From Lachnospiraceae bacterium (lineage in GTDB: Bacteria; Bacillota_A; Clostridia; Lachnospirales; Lachnospiraceae): a stretch of 15,876 nt of DNA. The notes beneath the pieces are model-generated. The model saw nothing but the letters and a program-made list of their open reading frames with translations, had not been told where the DNA came from and did no database searches. Of this stretch, positions 7,335 through 15,355 are shown piece by piece (position 1 is the stretch's first letter; the number at the start of each line of letters is the position of its first letter). The DNA lies in NCBI GenBank assembly GCA_024691045.1, contig JAILOC010000147.1, positions 1 to 15,876 on the forward strand, written 5' to 3'. Both the position numbers and the translations under genes were made by a program.

Positions 7335-9722
7335 ATGGTTGTTTTTCTCACAAGTTCATTTGTGGAATACAGGGCGATAGCTGAGCCGGGACCTGTTCAT
7401 ATAAGCGGGGACTATGATTTTATCGGCAATCTTCAGAAATACTGGAGGGAAAACTCCGGTCTTTTGGTCGTGTCCGCAGATCCGGATAACCATGATAACA
7501 ATGATATGTCCGCGGACAGGTATTCGCAGGCATTTAACGAGGCAGGATTCGGAATAGAGAAGACCGTGGTGCTCGATCACAGGAACTCCTCCGATGCCTT
7601 TGAGCTGGTCAGAAATTCCGATGTCGTTGTTCTGGCCGGCGGAACGGCTAATACACAGAATGCATTTTTCAAAGAGATCGGCCTTAAGAGGCTTCTGACA
7701 GGATATCCGGGCGTGATAATCGCTCTGAGCACCGGAACCATCAATTCCTGCGATGTTGCGTATCTTATCCCCGAACTCGGCGGAGAGGCCGTAGAGCCCG
7801 GATTCAACCGCTTTGCAGAGGGCCTTGGACTTACGGACAGGATAATCCTGACACACAGCGAATATATCAAATCCAAGAAGATAGGCGGATTTGATGTGAT
7901 GGAAGATATTGTGGTTCCGGACAGCAAGGGCAGGGAATTTTATCTGATCGACGACGGAAGCTACTTTTTAATTGACGGCGATGTCACAAAGTTCTTTGGT
8001 AAGGGAGAAGTATTGGAAAATGGCATTTTGCGCATGATTGACAGCCATGTCAGCGAAAGTGACTGGAATGCCGTTATGACAGGCGGTTACATTTGTGTTT
8101 TTGAAATAAACACCAGTACGGGCAAGATTATCAGCAAATTCACCGGTGATTTTCTCCCTAAATATGACGTCAGTGTCGACAAGGCGGCGGACTTTAAAGC
8201 CTTCATACAAGATTTTGCGTCCAAGATCCTTATAGAAAGGGAGAGAGACCAGCTCATAAGACAGTCTTCGAGAGAAGTGATCGAAGCCGAGATAGAATCC
8301 ATGGGCTGTTACTCCAGGACCGTTCATTCCGAAAGAGGCGGGTTCAGAAGGGCTATGGATGTCCGTATAAGACCGCTTGAAGGCGAGGAAAATGCAAGAA
8401 TATGCATTATCCAGGATATAACCGAGATGATCGACAGGGACTGGATGACGGATATTCTTTCCAGGGCCGGATTTTTGAGAGATGCCGAAAAATGCATCAG
8501 CAAGCTTGACCTGTCCAAGGGTTATTCCCTTTTATATACAAATATCCGCGGATTTAAGACCGTAAATGACCTCTTTGGCGAAGAGATAGGAGATAAGGTC
8601 ATCTTCATGGTAAGGGACCAGATCAAGGACGTTCTGGAGCCTCTTGTGCTCGGACGCCTTGAGAGCGATCATTTTGTTGCCATTATACGAAATGAATGCC
8701 TTAAGGCCGCCAGGATGAAGAAGATCACCCAGATGACCTACAGGAGTATTTATAAGCAGTATGATTTTAACGTAACATGTGGTATTTATCACATAGTCGA
8801 TACCGGGCTTTCCGTGGGTCTGATGATAGACAGGGCCAAGCTTGCTGAGTCTAACATTGCCAATTCGGATGCCATCCTTTATACGGATTATACGGACAGG
8901 ATGAGAACCGATTATGTAAACCGGATGATCCTGATTTCGGATCTCGGCGAAGCGGTCAAGAACAGGGAGCTCGTATCATTCTATCAGCCGGTTGTCGATA
9001 CCTTTACCCATAAGGTGGTGTCCGCCGAGTCTCTGGTCAGATGGAATCACCATGATATGGGTCTGGTTTCTCCCGGACTTTTCATACCTGCGCTCGAGCA
9101 GTCGGGCAAGGTTTCAAGAGTCGATATGTATATGGCGGAGAGCGTCTTCGGAATGCTCATGAAGAATTCTAAGGAAGGCTATCCCCTTGTTCCGGTGTCC
9201 ATTAACCTTTCAAGGGTTGATTTCTACGATCCCACGCTCTTAGACAGGATCAAGGAGATCCTCGATAAGGACGATTTTCCTGAAGGAGCCGCGAAGATCG
9301 AGATAACCGAGTCCGCCTATGCAAACCTTGAGAGCAACGCCCTGGATTTCCTGAAGATAATGAAGGAAAAGAAGGTCAGGATACTGCTTGATGATTACGG
9401 CAGCGGAATGAGCTCTCTTTCCACCCTTGAAAGCTATGAATTCGACACCATTAAGCTTGATATAGGATTCATCCGCAAGATAGGCCAGAGCGATAAGGCC
9501 GAGACCATCATCAGATCGACCATCAACATGGCCCATGCATTCGGCGCAGATGTCATTGCCGAAGGCGTTGAAAACGAACAGCAGCTTGCTTTCCTTTTCG
9601 ATGCGGGCTGTGATATGATCCAGGGCTATTACTTCTACAGGCCGATGCCCGAGGATGAATTCTGCAAGATAGTAAATAATCCCACCAAGACAGAAATGCT
9701 TTTAGGCTGGGGAAAGGACTAG
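7335..9722 (+). CDS. Peptidase S51-like/PAS-like/degenerate GGDEF/EAL fusion; probable c-di-GMP phosphodiesterase (795 aa)
   Basis: Domains in order: residues 1-225 resemble peptidase S51 (PepE/cyanophycinase, class I amidotransferase-like fold) with VVVLAGGTANT (97-107), the nucleophile elbow ALSTG (Ser132) and a His in LTHSEY (174); about 245-368 a PAS-like sensor ending in IIQDITE; about 369-520 GGDEF, whose signature is ESDHF (443-447), so it should not make c-di-GMP; about 530-785 EAL. The EAL catalytic set looks intact: E565 (as ESL), N624, E656, D686-D687, K707, E743 and Q763. The protein therefore probably degrades c-di-GMP, with the first two domains as sensors. No membrane helix is seen, so it should be cytoplasmic. 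GGGGA (7325-7329) lies 5 bases before ATG. It stops at TAG, 3 bases before the likely start of the next gene. GGDEF/EAL is certain, S51 likely, the ligand unknown. Confidence 0.9.
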   Translation: MVVFLTSSFVEYRAIAEPGPVHISGDYDFIGNLQKYWRENSGLLVVSADPDNHDNNDMSADRYSQAFNEAGFGIEKTVVLDHRNSSDAFELVRNSDVVVLAGGTANTQNAFFKEIGLKRLLTGYPGVIIALSTGTINSCDVAYLIPELGGEAVEPGFNRFAEGLGLTDRIILTHSEYIKSKKIGGFDVMEDIVVPDSKGREFYLIDDGSYFLIDGDVTKFFGKGEVLENGILRMIDSHVSESDWNAVMTGGYICVFEINTSTGKIISKFTGDFLPKYDVSVDKAADFKAFIQDFASKILIERERDQLIRQSSREVIEAEIESMGCYSRTVHSERGGFRRAMDVRIRPLEGEENARICIIQDITEMIDRDWMTDILSRAGFLRDAEKCISKLDLSKGYSLLYTNIRGFKTVNDLFGEEIGDKVIFMVRDQIKDVLEPLVLGRLESDHFVAIIRNECLKAARMKKITQMTYRSIYKQYDFNVTCGIYHIVDTGLSVGLMIDRAKLAESNIANSDAILYTDYTDRMRTDYVNRMILISDLGEAVKNRELVSFYQPVVDTFTHKVVSAESLVRWNHHDMGLVSPGLFIPALEQSGKVSRVDMYMAESVFGMLMKNSKEGYPLVPVSINLSRVDFYDPTLLDRIKEILDKDDFPEGAAKIEITESAYANLESNALDFLKIMKEKKVRILLDDYGSGMSSLSTLESYEFDTIKLDIGFIRKIGQSDKAETIIRSTINMAHAFGADVIAEGVENEQQLAFLFDAGCDMIQGYYFYRPMPEDEFCKIVNNPTKTEMLLGWGKD

Positions 9723-9725
9723 ACC

Positions 9726-10880
9726 ATTAACAGGATATTTGAGATCATGGCTCCATGTCATTTCGGCATGGAGTCTGTGCTGAAAAAAGAGATAACTGAC
9801 CTTGGCTATGACGTAACCTCCGTTTCCGACGGCAGGGTTACTTTTGAGGGCGATGACGAAGCGGTCGCCAGGGTCAATATATGCTCGCGTACGGCGGAAA
9901 GGCTGCTGATAAAGGCGGCCTCTTTTACCGCGAAGACCTTCGATGAGCTTTTTGAGGGTGTCAAGGCCGTAAGGTGGGAGGAATTCATCCCCGAGAACGG
10001 AAAATTCTGGGTGACCAAGGCTTCGAGCGTAAAATCTGCGCTCTTTTCACCTTCCGACATCCAGTCCATAGTCAAGAAGGCCATGGTGGAATCTCTCAAG
10101 GGTGTATATCATATAGAGCATTTCCCGGAGGACGGGGACTCATTTCCGTTCAGGGTATTTATCTACAAGGATGAGGTTACGATAGGACTCGATACAACCG
10201 GCGAATCGCTTCACAAAAGAGGCTACAGGAAGCTTACCGCCAAAGCTCCCATCGCGGAGAATCTTGCCGCGGGACTTATCATGCTCACCCCGTGGAGAGA
10301 GGATCGCATCCTGGTCGATCCATTCTGCGGAAGCGGAACCTTCCCGATAGAAGCGGCTCTTATGGCAGCAAACATGGCACCCGGAATGAACAGGTTCTTT
10401 ACCGCGTGTGACTGGGAGCATATCGTTTCGAAGAAGGTATGGAACGATGCCTACGAAGAGGCAAGGAATCTTGTCAGGGATGTAAAAGAGACCGATATCC
10501 AGGGCTACGATGCCGATCCCGAGGTCATAAAGATTGCGAGAAAGAACGCCTCGGATGCGGGTGTGGAGCATCTGATCCATTTCCAGACAAGGGATGTTGC
10601 GGCTCTTTCACATCCGAAAAAGTACGGATTTATAATCACAAATCCGCCCTACGGCGAAAGACTCATGGATAAGTCCGAAGTCGGAGAGCTCTACCGCGTA
10701 CTCGGTGACAGATACAAAGCGCTCGACAGCTGGAGCATGTACATAATCAGCTCATATGAAAAGGCGGAGAGCGACATCGGCAGGAAGGCCGATAAGAACC
10801 GCAAGATATATAACGGTATGATGAAGACTTACTTTTATGAATTCAGGGGACCCAAGCCTCCCTCGAGGAAGAAGGATTAA
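9726..10880 (+). CDS. RlmL/YpsC-type 23S rRNA (guanine-N2) methyltransferase with THUMP domain, likely ATT start
   Basis: It transfers methyl from SAM to a guanine of 23S rRNA. Counting from ATG 9747, the THUMP region covers about 45-155 and the methyltransferase domain about 165-370, with DPFCGSGT (191-198) for SAM and the catalytic NPPYGER (299-305). The first ATG (9747) gives MAPCHFGME, which lacks the first strand: relatives begin like 'KKFELIAPCxFGLE'. Reading upstream in frame gives INRIFEI before MAPCHFG, starting at ATT 9726, and AAAGGA (9713-9718) lies 7 bases before that ATT. ATG 9747 has no such site. The stop directly precedes the next ATG. Family assignment is firm; the exact modified base and the ATT start are inferred. 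If ATT is not used, the gene is 9747-10880 (377 aa). Confidence 0.9.
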   Translation: MNRIFEIMAPCHFGMESVLKKEITDLGYDVTSVSDGRVTFEGDDEAVARVNICSRTAERLLIKAASFTAKTFDELFEGVKAVRWEEFIPENGKFWVTKASSVKSALFSPSDIQSIVKKAMVESLKGVYHIEHFPEDGDSFPFRVFIYKDEVTIGLDTTGESLHKRGYRKLTAKAPIAENLAAGLIMLTPWREDRILVDPFCGSGTFPIEAALMAANMAPGMNRFFTACDWEHIVSKKVWNDAYEEARNLVRDVKETDIQGYDADPEVIKIARKNASDAGVEHLIHFQTRDVAALSHPKKYGFIITNPPYGERLMDKSEVGELYRVLGDRYKALDSWSMYIISSYEKAESDIGRKADKNRKIYNGMMKTYFYEFRGPKPPSRKKD

Positions 10881-11984
10881 ATGTCCGGACCGGCCGGGAA
10901 GGTTCCTTACGTCAAATTCACAGATCCCCAGCTTGAGGGGGAAACGAGGCTTTCGGGCAGGCTTTATACGGGACTGCTCTGGAGTCTTCTTTTTGCAGCA
11001 TGCTTTGCGGTATGCCTTTATTACTGTATGGTCAAAACGATCGTGATCACAAGCGCCAATGTGAGTGGCGATGAGCTTGTAAGCTTATCCGAAGCGATAT
11101 ACCTTTCCGTGGCGGAAGGCGGTGCGGAGAATACCGTTACATTCAGCGTTCCCGCAGGTGTCAGGGCATCGGATATAGTGACCGAGAACCTGTATAACGA
11201 AAGAAGATTCTTAGTGCATATAAATACCGGTTCAGAAGGTTATTACGGGTCACTGTCCGAAGCGGGAGTTGCCGTGGATGCGGGCAGGATCACGGGTGAT
11301 CCCGGACTTGTAAACCGGTGCTCGGTCATATACGACAGGACCGGTGCACTTCTTGTTTTCGATATGTCATATGTGTACGAATACGTGCTTTCGATAGACG
11401 AAGATACGGTCACGATGGAGGCGGTTTCACCCTCCGAGCTTTATGATTTCGTTGTTGTGATGGATCCCGAAGACAGCTATTCGGCAGCAGGCGTACTTCC
11501 CGATGTTGCCGGAAGATGCGAAGGAATGCTGGCGGCAGACGGTATTAAGGTGTATGTTACGGATGCCTGTGCGGCCGAGGGAAAATGCATATCCGCAGCC
11601 GATCTTACAGATGAAACCGGTGCTGATATATATATCGGGATGGGCGTATCACATGACGGTCCCGATCATCACGGTATAAAGACTTATTACGATCCGGTGT
11701 ATTATATTCCCGGATACGGCAGCACAGCGCTCTGCGAAACCTGCCTTAAGGCCGTGGCGATAGCGGTATCCGACAAGGCGTGCGGTATCGGGGAAGCGCC
11801 TGAGGGAAGCATTTTGTATGATATAAATGTTCCGGCGGTATACATTACCCTCGGAAACAGTGATAACAGCCGCGAAAATGAGCTTATGACAGATGATTCC
11901 TACAGGGAGAAGCTGGCAAAGGGGCTTTATCAGGCAGTGCTCGAAGCGGCCGGAAATATGGGAGAAGAGTCATGGAGAGATTAG
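10881..11984 (+). CDS. Membrane-anchored amidase_3-like protein, probably catalytically inactive (367 aa)
   Basis: A cytoplasmic N-terminus is followed by a transmembrane helix (about 28-50) and an extracellular part, giving type II topology. Residues about 190-355 follow the N-acetylmuramoyl-L-alanine amidase (amidase_3) pattern: VVVMDPEDSY (191-200) for 'iDPGHGG', the E214 helix, IKVYVTD (222-228) for 'kVyLTR', IYIGMGVSHDG (250-260) for 'fisIHaN', GIKTYYD, and VPAVYITLGNSDN (317-329) for 'PavLvElGFlsN'. The zinc His of DPGHGG is Asp198 and the catalytic Glu is Thr323; E214 and H258 remain. It may bind peptidoglycan or regulate cell-wall enzymes rather than cut. Residues 55-185 are not recognised. 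ATG immediately follows the previous stop (GAAGGA at 10871-10876), and its end overlaps rdgB by 13 bases. Confidence 0.7.
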   Translation: MSGPAGKVPYVKFTDPQLEGETRLSGRLYTGLLWSLLFAACFAVCLYYCMVKTIVITSANVSGDELVSLSEAIYLSVAEGGAENTVTFSVPAGVRASDIVTENLYNERRFLVHINTGSEGYYGSLSEAGVAVDAGRITGDPGLVNRCSVIYDRTGALLVFDMSYVYEYVLSIDEDTVTMEAVSPSELYDFVVVMDPEDSYSAAGVLPDVAGRCEGMLAADGIKVYVTDACAAEGKCISAADLTDETGADIYIGMGVSHDGPDHHGIKTYYDPVYYIPGYGSTALCETCLKAVAIAVSDKACGIGEAPEGSILYDINVPAVYITLGNSDNSRENELMTDDSYREKLAKGLYQAVLEAAGNMGEESWRD

Positions 11985-12562
11985 TTTTTGCAACCGGCAA
12001 CAAGGGCAAGATGCGTGAGATACGCGAGATCATGGAGGGAAGCGGATATGAGATCCTTTCCATGAAGGAAGCCGGAATAGATCCCGATATAGTCGAGGAC
12101 GGAACAACGTTTGAAGAGAACGCCCTGATCAAGGCGAGAGCGGTACACGAGCTGCTTCCGGACGATATAGTCCTTGCCGATGATTCGGGACTTGTGGTCG
12201 ATGCACTGAACGGAGAACCCGGAATATACTCCGCAAGATACATGGGTGAGGATACTCCCTATACCATCAAGAACAATAATATCATCGAAAGACTTGAGGG
12301 CGTTCCCGATGAAAAGAGAACGGCAAGATTCGTCTGCGCAATAGCTGCTGTCTTCCCCGACGGAACCGAAAAATGCGTAAGGGAAACGGTCGAGGGCCGT
12401 ATCGGATATGAGGAAAAGGGTGAGTTCGGATTCGGATACGATCCCATTTTCTACTGTCCCGAGATAGGGTGCTGCACGGGTGAGATCCCGGAGCTTGAGA
12501 AGAACAAGATCTCCCACAGGGGCAAGGCACTCAGAAAAATGAGAACGGAGCTCGAAAAGTGA
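11972..12562 (+). CDS. rdgB: XTP/dITP pyrophosphatase (RdgB/HAM1 family, 196 aa)
   Basis: A house-cleaning enzyme that hydrolyses dITP, XTP and ITP to the monophosphate and pyrophosphate, keeping deaminated purines out of nucleic acids. The whole family pattern is present: FATGNKGKMREI (6-17) for triphosphate binding, ENALIKARA (49-57), LADDSGLVVDAL (68-79) with the catalytic Asp, GIYSARY (84-90), GFGYDPIF (153-160) for the base and NKISHRGKAL (178-187). The length is typical. ATG 11972 lies inside the end of the amidase-like gene, which implies coupled translation, and GGGAGAAG lies just upstream. The gene overlaps the phosphoesterase by 4 bases; the same pair occurs in Bacillus (ysnA-ysnB). 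Confidence 0.97.
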   Translation: MERLVFATGNKGKMREIREIMEGSGYEILSMKEAGIDPDIVEDGTTFEENALIKARAVHELLPDDIVLADDSGLVVDALNGEPGIYSARYMGEDTPYTIKNNNIIERLEGVPDEKRTARFVCAIAAVFPDGTEKCVRETVEGRIGYEEKGEFGFGYDPIFYCPEIGCCTGEIPELEKNKISHRGKALRKMRTELEK

Positions 12563-13056
12563 AAAAAGCGATAATCGTGAGCGACACTCACGGCAATAAC
12601 GATAATTTTCACAAGGTTATGAAAATGCATCCCGACGCTGAATTCGTGATCCACTGCGGCGATGTCGAAGGCGGAGAGGACGATATAAGACGGAGCGTAA
12701 AATGTCCTCTTTACCTGGTAGCGGGAAATAACGATTATTTCTGTGCGCTTCCAAGGGATCTTGAAGAAAGGCTGTTCGGACACAGGGTATTCATCACGCA
12801 CGGCCATCATTACAGGGTATCCGTATCGATAGAAATGCTCCGGGATGAAGCGGTCGCAAGGGACTGCGATATCGCCTTTTTCGGACATACGCACAGGCCC
12901 GAGGTAAGCTACGGACATGACTGTTACATAGTCAATCCCGGTTCACTCTCGTATCCCAGGCAGGAGGGCAGGAAGCCCAGTTTCTGCATATGGGAGGTCG
13001 ATGACAGGGGACAGGACCATTTCACCATCGGCTATCTTAATGATGGCATGATGTGA
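12559..13056 (+). CDS. YfcE/YsnB-type metallophosphoesterase (165 aa), GTG start
   Basis: A small single-domain calcineurin-like phosphodiesterase. Its metal-binding motifs appear in order: SDTHG (8-12), HCGDVEGG (32-39), GNND (56-59), THGH (80-83) and GHTH (109-112), followed by NPGSLSYPR (126-134), typical of the MJ0936/YfcE group. Relatives cleave phosphodiesters such as bis-p-nitrophenyl phosphate in vitro; the cellular substrate is unclear. Start GTG 12559 overlaps the rdgB stop (GTGA) and GGAG (12547-12550) lies 8 bases upstream, so translation is coupled. This is the last gene of the run that begins with the methyltransferase, or earlier; a terminator follows. Confidence 0.93.
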   Translation: MKKAIIVSDTHGNNDNFHKVMKMHPDAEFVIHCGDVEGGEDDIRRSVKCPLYLVAGNNDYFCALPRDLEERLFGHRVFITHGHHYRVSVSIEMLRDEAVARDCDIAFFGHTHRPEVSYGHDCYIVNPGSLSYPRQEGRKPSFCIWEVDDRGQDHFTIGYLNDGMM

Positions 13057-13069
13057 CTAAAATACTGTG

Positions 13070-13114
13070 AAAACCGTCTATACAGCTGTAGGGACGGTTT
13101 TTGTTTTATTTTTT
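13070..13114 (+). terminator. Terminator directly ahead of the GH114-like lipoprotein gene
   Basis: Arms AAAACCGTC (13070-13078) and GACGGTTTT (13093-13101) enclose a loop that holds the palindrome TACAGCTGTA (13081-13090). A long T-rich run follows (13101-13114). The next gene's GGAG begins at 13115, immediately after the T run, so it may also act as an attenuator. Confidence 0.85.
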
Positions 13115-13125
13115 GGAGCGGATAT

Positions 13126-14562
13126 ATGAAAAAGAAGATCGTTTTATGGATAATGACAGTGCTTACGGCATGTGCTTTGGCCGGATGCGGAAAGACTAAC
13201 GATCAGTTGCCTGCAGATGATCAGGCGGCAGTTACCCCGGTGACTTCCGTCGCTACGTCATCTGCCGGAAATACGGATCCTGTCACTCCGGTGACACCTT
13301 TATATTATTTTGATGAGTCGCTTATAAGCGATGAATATCTTGTCGGAATGGATTATTTTACCGGCGATTTCCTTGAAGGTGCCCCGACAGTGATCGTCAA
13401 GGTCAGATATGACGGCAGGATTGAGGTGGGATTCGATCACACGCTTTCAAACGGTGAGGAATATACCGATGTCCGCTTTTTTGATCTTACCGAAGAACAG
13501 TATGCGAATATTGAAGAAGAGATTGATCTCCGTAAGCTTTTCTTTCTCGATCCCGAGGAAGCGGATCCGGAGACAACCATGGACGGCGGCTTCAGCTATC
13601 TGATCATATATGACGAAAACGGTGATGTCTACAAAGCCTGCGGCGGGTTCTGCCCTCACAACAGTGATTTCAGCCATATGAGCATGGTGATCTCCGAAAA
13701 CCTTCCCGAGGAATTCTTTGAATATTGTGAGCAGTACAAGAAGGTCTGGCAGCGTGAAGAAAACTTCGATCCGTACCCGCTTTCCGACTATCCCGAAAAA
13801 AAGGATCAGTATGCTGTCAAATACGGCGTGTTCCTTGACTATGACGGGAATCTGAGCGAACTGGACGATTACAACTATATTGTCATCGATGCACAGTATC
13901 ACAGCAGGGATGAGATAGTTGATTTCACTTACGGATATCAGAAGTATGTCTATAGCTATATCAATATCGGTTCACTCGAAGATTTCAGGGATTATTACAA
14001 TGATTATGCGGATCTTACCCTCGGTGATTATGAGAACTGGGACGGTGAAGAGTGGATCGATGTATCCGATGAAAGATGGCAGAACTTCATACTGAACGAG
14101 CTGGCTCCCGAATTACTTGCAAAGGGCATAAACGGATTTTTTGTAGATAACTGTGACGTGTATTATAACTATCCCACGGAGGATATCCTGAACGGCCTGG
14201 CAGTGATAATGAAGGGACTGAAGGGCATGGGATGCGATGTCATTATCAATGGCGGGGATGCTTTCCTTGATGCTTATTGTGCGTCAATGGGATCCTGGAC
14301 CGATGTCATAACCGGCATCAATCAGGAAAGTGTCTTTTCATACATCGACTGGGACACCGGTGCCCTGACCCGCGCGTCAGAGGAAGACAAGGAATATTTT
14401 CTTGATTACATCGAAAGATACGGTGATAAGGGAGCATATATCTTCCTTCTCGAATATGTTGATGATATCCCCGAAAACAGAACTCTGAGCAGCGCAGTAG
14501 CGAATTACTGCATTGATCATGATTATCTGTACTACATCTCAGATTCCATAGACCTTGATTAA
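13126..14562 (+). CDS. Lipoprotein with GH114-like (endo-alpha-1,4-polygalactosaminidase) domain (478 aa)
   Basis: The signal peptide has lipobox LAGC with Cys21 as the lipidated residue, so the protein is anchored outside the membrane. A Thr/Pro/Ala-rich linker (about 24-58) leads to an unrecognised domain (about 60-210). Residues about 230-475 resemble the GH114/TM1410 barrel: YNYIVIDAQYH (249-259), YINIGSLEDF (278-287), NWDGEEWIDVSDERWQNFI (304-322), GINGFFVDNCDVY (334-346, candidate catalytic Asp341), DVIINGG (371-377) and GINQESVFS (397-405, candidate second acid Glu401). GH114 enzymes cleave galactosamine-containing polysaccharides; the actual substrate here is unknown. GGAG (13115-13118) is 7 bases before ATG. 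No separate promoter is obvious after the terminator just upstream, so it may depend on read-through or on a promoter inside the phosphoesterase gene. Confidence 0.75.
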   Translation: MKKKIVLWIMTVLTACALAGCGKTNDQLPADDQAAVTPVTSVATSSAGNTDPVTPVTPLYYFDESLISDEYLVGMDYFTGDFLEGAPTVIVKVRYDGRIEVGFDHTLSNGEEYTDVRFFDLTEEQYANIEEEIDLRKLFFLDPEEADPETTMDGGFSYLIIYDENGDVYKACGGFCPHNSDFSHMSMVISENLPEEFFEYCEQYKKVWQREENFDPYPLSDYPEKKDQYAVKYGVFLDYDGNLSELDDYNYIVIDAQYHSRDEIVDFTYGYQKYVYSYINIGSLEDFRDYYNDYADLTLGDYENWDGEEWIDVSDERWQNFILNELAPELLAKGINGFFVDNCDVYYNYPTEDILNGLAVIMKGLKGMGCDVIINGGDAFLDAYCASMGSWTDVITGINQESVFSYIDWDTGALTRASEEDKEYFLDYIERYGDKGAYIFLLEYVDDIPENRTLSSAVANYCIDHDYLYYISDSIDLD

Positions 14563-14567
14563 ATGTG

Positions 14568-14603
14568 AAATAGTCAGAGAATGTTTTCTCTGACTATTTT
14601 TGC
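14568..14603. terminator. Bidirectional terminator between two converging lipoprotein genes
   Basis: A perfect 14-bp stem (14568-14581 with 14586-14599, arms AAATAGTCAGAGAA and TTCTCTGACTATTT) has loop TGTT and ends in a T run rightward. It is A/T-flanked leftward and sits in the 44-base gap between the two stops. Confidence 0.92.
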
Positions 14604-14606
14604 ATA

Positions 14607-15167
14607 TTACTGTATGGATGAGACTGAGTTGATAAGCTCTTCTTCAAGCCCCGAGTCAACACCGGCTTTGGAGGTTGAAATGTATATGAACAGGATTCTG
14701 TCGGGATATACTTTGATCAGAAACGTCTGATGGTTTCCGGCACTGTCGAAAGTTAATTGTCTGAAGCTGACACCGTTAATGGTGACATCTTTGTCTATGA
14801 TTGTATTGTATGTAAAGAAGAGTTTTTCGCTCTGCTGTGCCTGAACGTTTTCGACGAATTTATCGGCTGTGAAATCTCCGGGATTGTCTTCGGAAACAAC
14901 TATAAGACCGCCGGGAATGCTTTCTATAGCATATTCTGCTTCAAAAGAATCCTGTTCTCCCTGAAGTATGCAATAACTATAGGCAACCATGTAGTCCGCG
15001 CACTCTGTGGGGTCTTCCTTGAAGATCATACCTTCCGGAGGTGTGATGGTTATTCCGAATGTTTTGTTGGTATATACTTCGTTTTTGACCATTCCCGGTT
15101 TATACCCGCATCCTGTTATGAGAATTGCCAGAGCGATCGCGGGTATGACAGAAAGTAATTTTTTCAT
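14607..15167 (-). CDS. Small lipoprotein of unknown function (186 aa)
   Basis: The signal peptide carries lipobox ITGC with Cys20 as the likely lipid attachment site. The rest (about 35-186) is a compact alpha/beta domain with a segment like YTNKTFGITITPPEGM (32-47), of the kind found in PsbP-like and other small secreted domains. It ends with a strand YPDRILFIYIST (153-164) and a short helix. There is no catalytic motif. The domain type is only a resemblance; the function is not known. GGAG lies about 8 bases before ATG (15167-15165). It has its own leftward promoter divergent from the tRNA and a shared terminator at its end, so it is a single-gene unit. Confidence 0.8.
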   Translation of the reverse strand: MKKLLSVIPAIALAILITGCGYKPGMVKNEVYTNKTFGITITPPEGMIFKEDPTECADYMVAYSYCILQGEQDSFEAEYAIESIPGGLIVVSEDNPGDFTADKFVENVQAQQSEKLFFTYNTIIDKDVTINGVSFRQLTFDSAGNHQTFLIKVYPDRILFIYISTSKAGVDSGLEEELINSVSSIQ

Positions 15168-15199
15168 GTTATTCTCCGTAGAATCATTTATCGGGAAAC

Positions 15200-15228
15200 A
15201 TTATAACACTCGGTGTAAATACAGTCAT
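15200..15228 (-). promoter_or_regulatory. Leftward promoter of the small lipoprotein gene
   Basis: Read leftward, ATGACT (15228-15223), a 17-base spacer and a perfect TATAAT (15205-15200) lie about 32 bases ahead of the ATG. The -35 matches four of six consensus bases. Confidence 0.65.
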
Positions 15229-15232
15229 TTGC

Positions 15233-15261
15233 TTGTTTTGAACGGCATTTGATAGTATAAT
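15233..15261 (+). promoter_or_regulatory. Promoter of tRNA-Pro
   Basis: TTGTTT (15233-15238), a 17-base spacer and TATAAT (15256-15261) precede the mature tRNA 5' end (15274) by 12 bases. It is divergent from the lipoprotein promoter. Confidence 0.75.
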
Positions 15262-15273
15262 CTAACTGTTTTT

Positions 15274-15348
15274 CGGGGTGTGGCTCAGCTTGGCTAGAGT
15301 ACCTGGTTTGGGACCAGGGGGTCGCAGGTTCGAATCCTGTCACCCCGA
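15274..15348 (+). tRNA. tRNA-Pro (anticodon UGG)
   Basis: A full cloverleaf is seen: acceptor CGGGGTG (15274-15280) pairs with CACCCCG (15341-15347), discriminator A15348; D stem GCTC/GAGT; anticodon stem CCTGG/CCAGG (15302-15306/15314-15318) with loop TTTGGGA and anticodon TGG at 15309-15311; T arm GCAGG-TTCGAAT-CCTGT. CCA is not encoded (TTA follows). UGG reads proline codons, mainly CCA and CCG. Confidence 0.97.
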
Positions 15349-15355
15349 TTAAATT

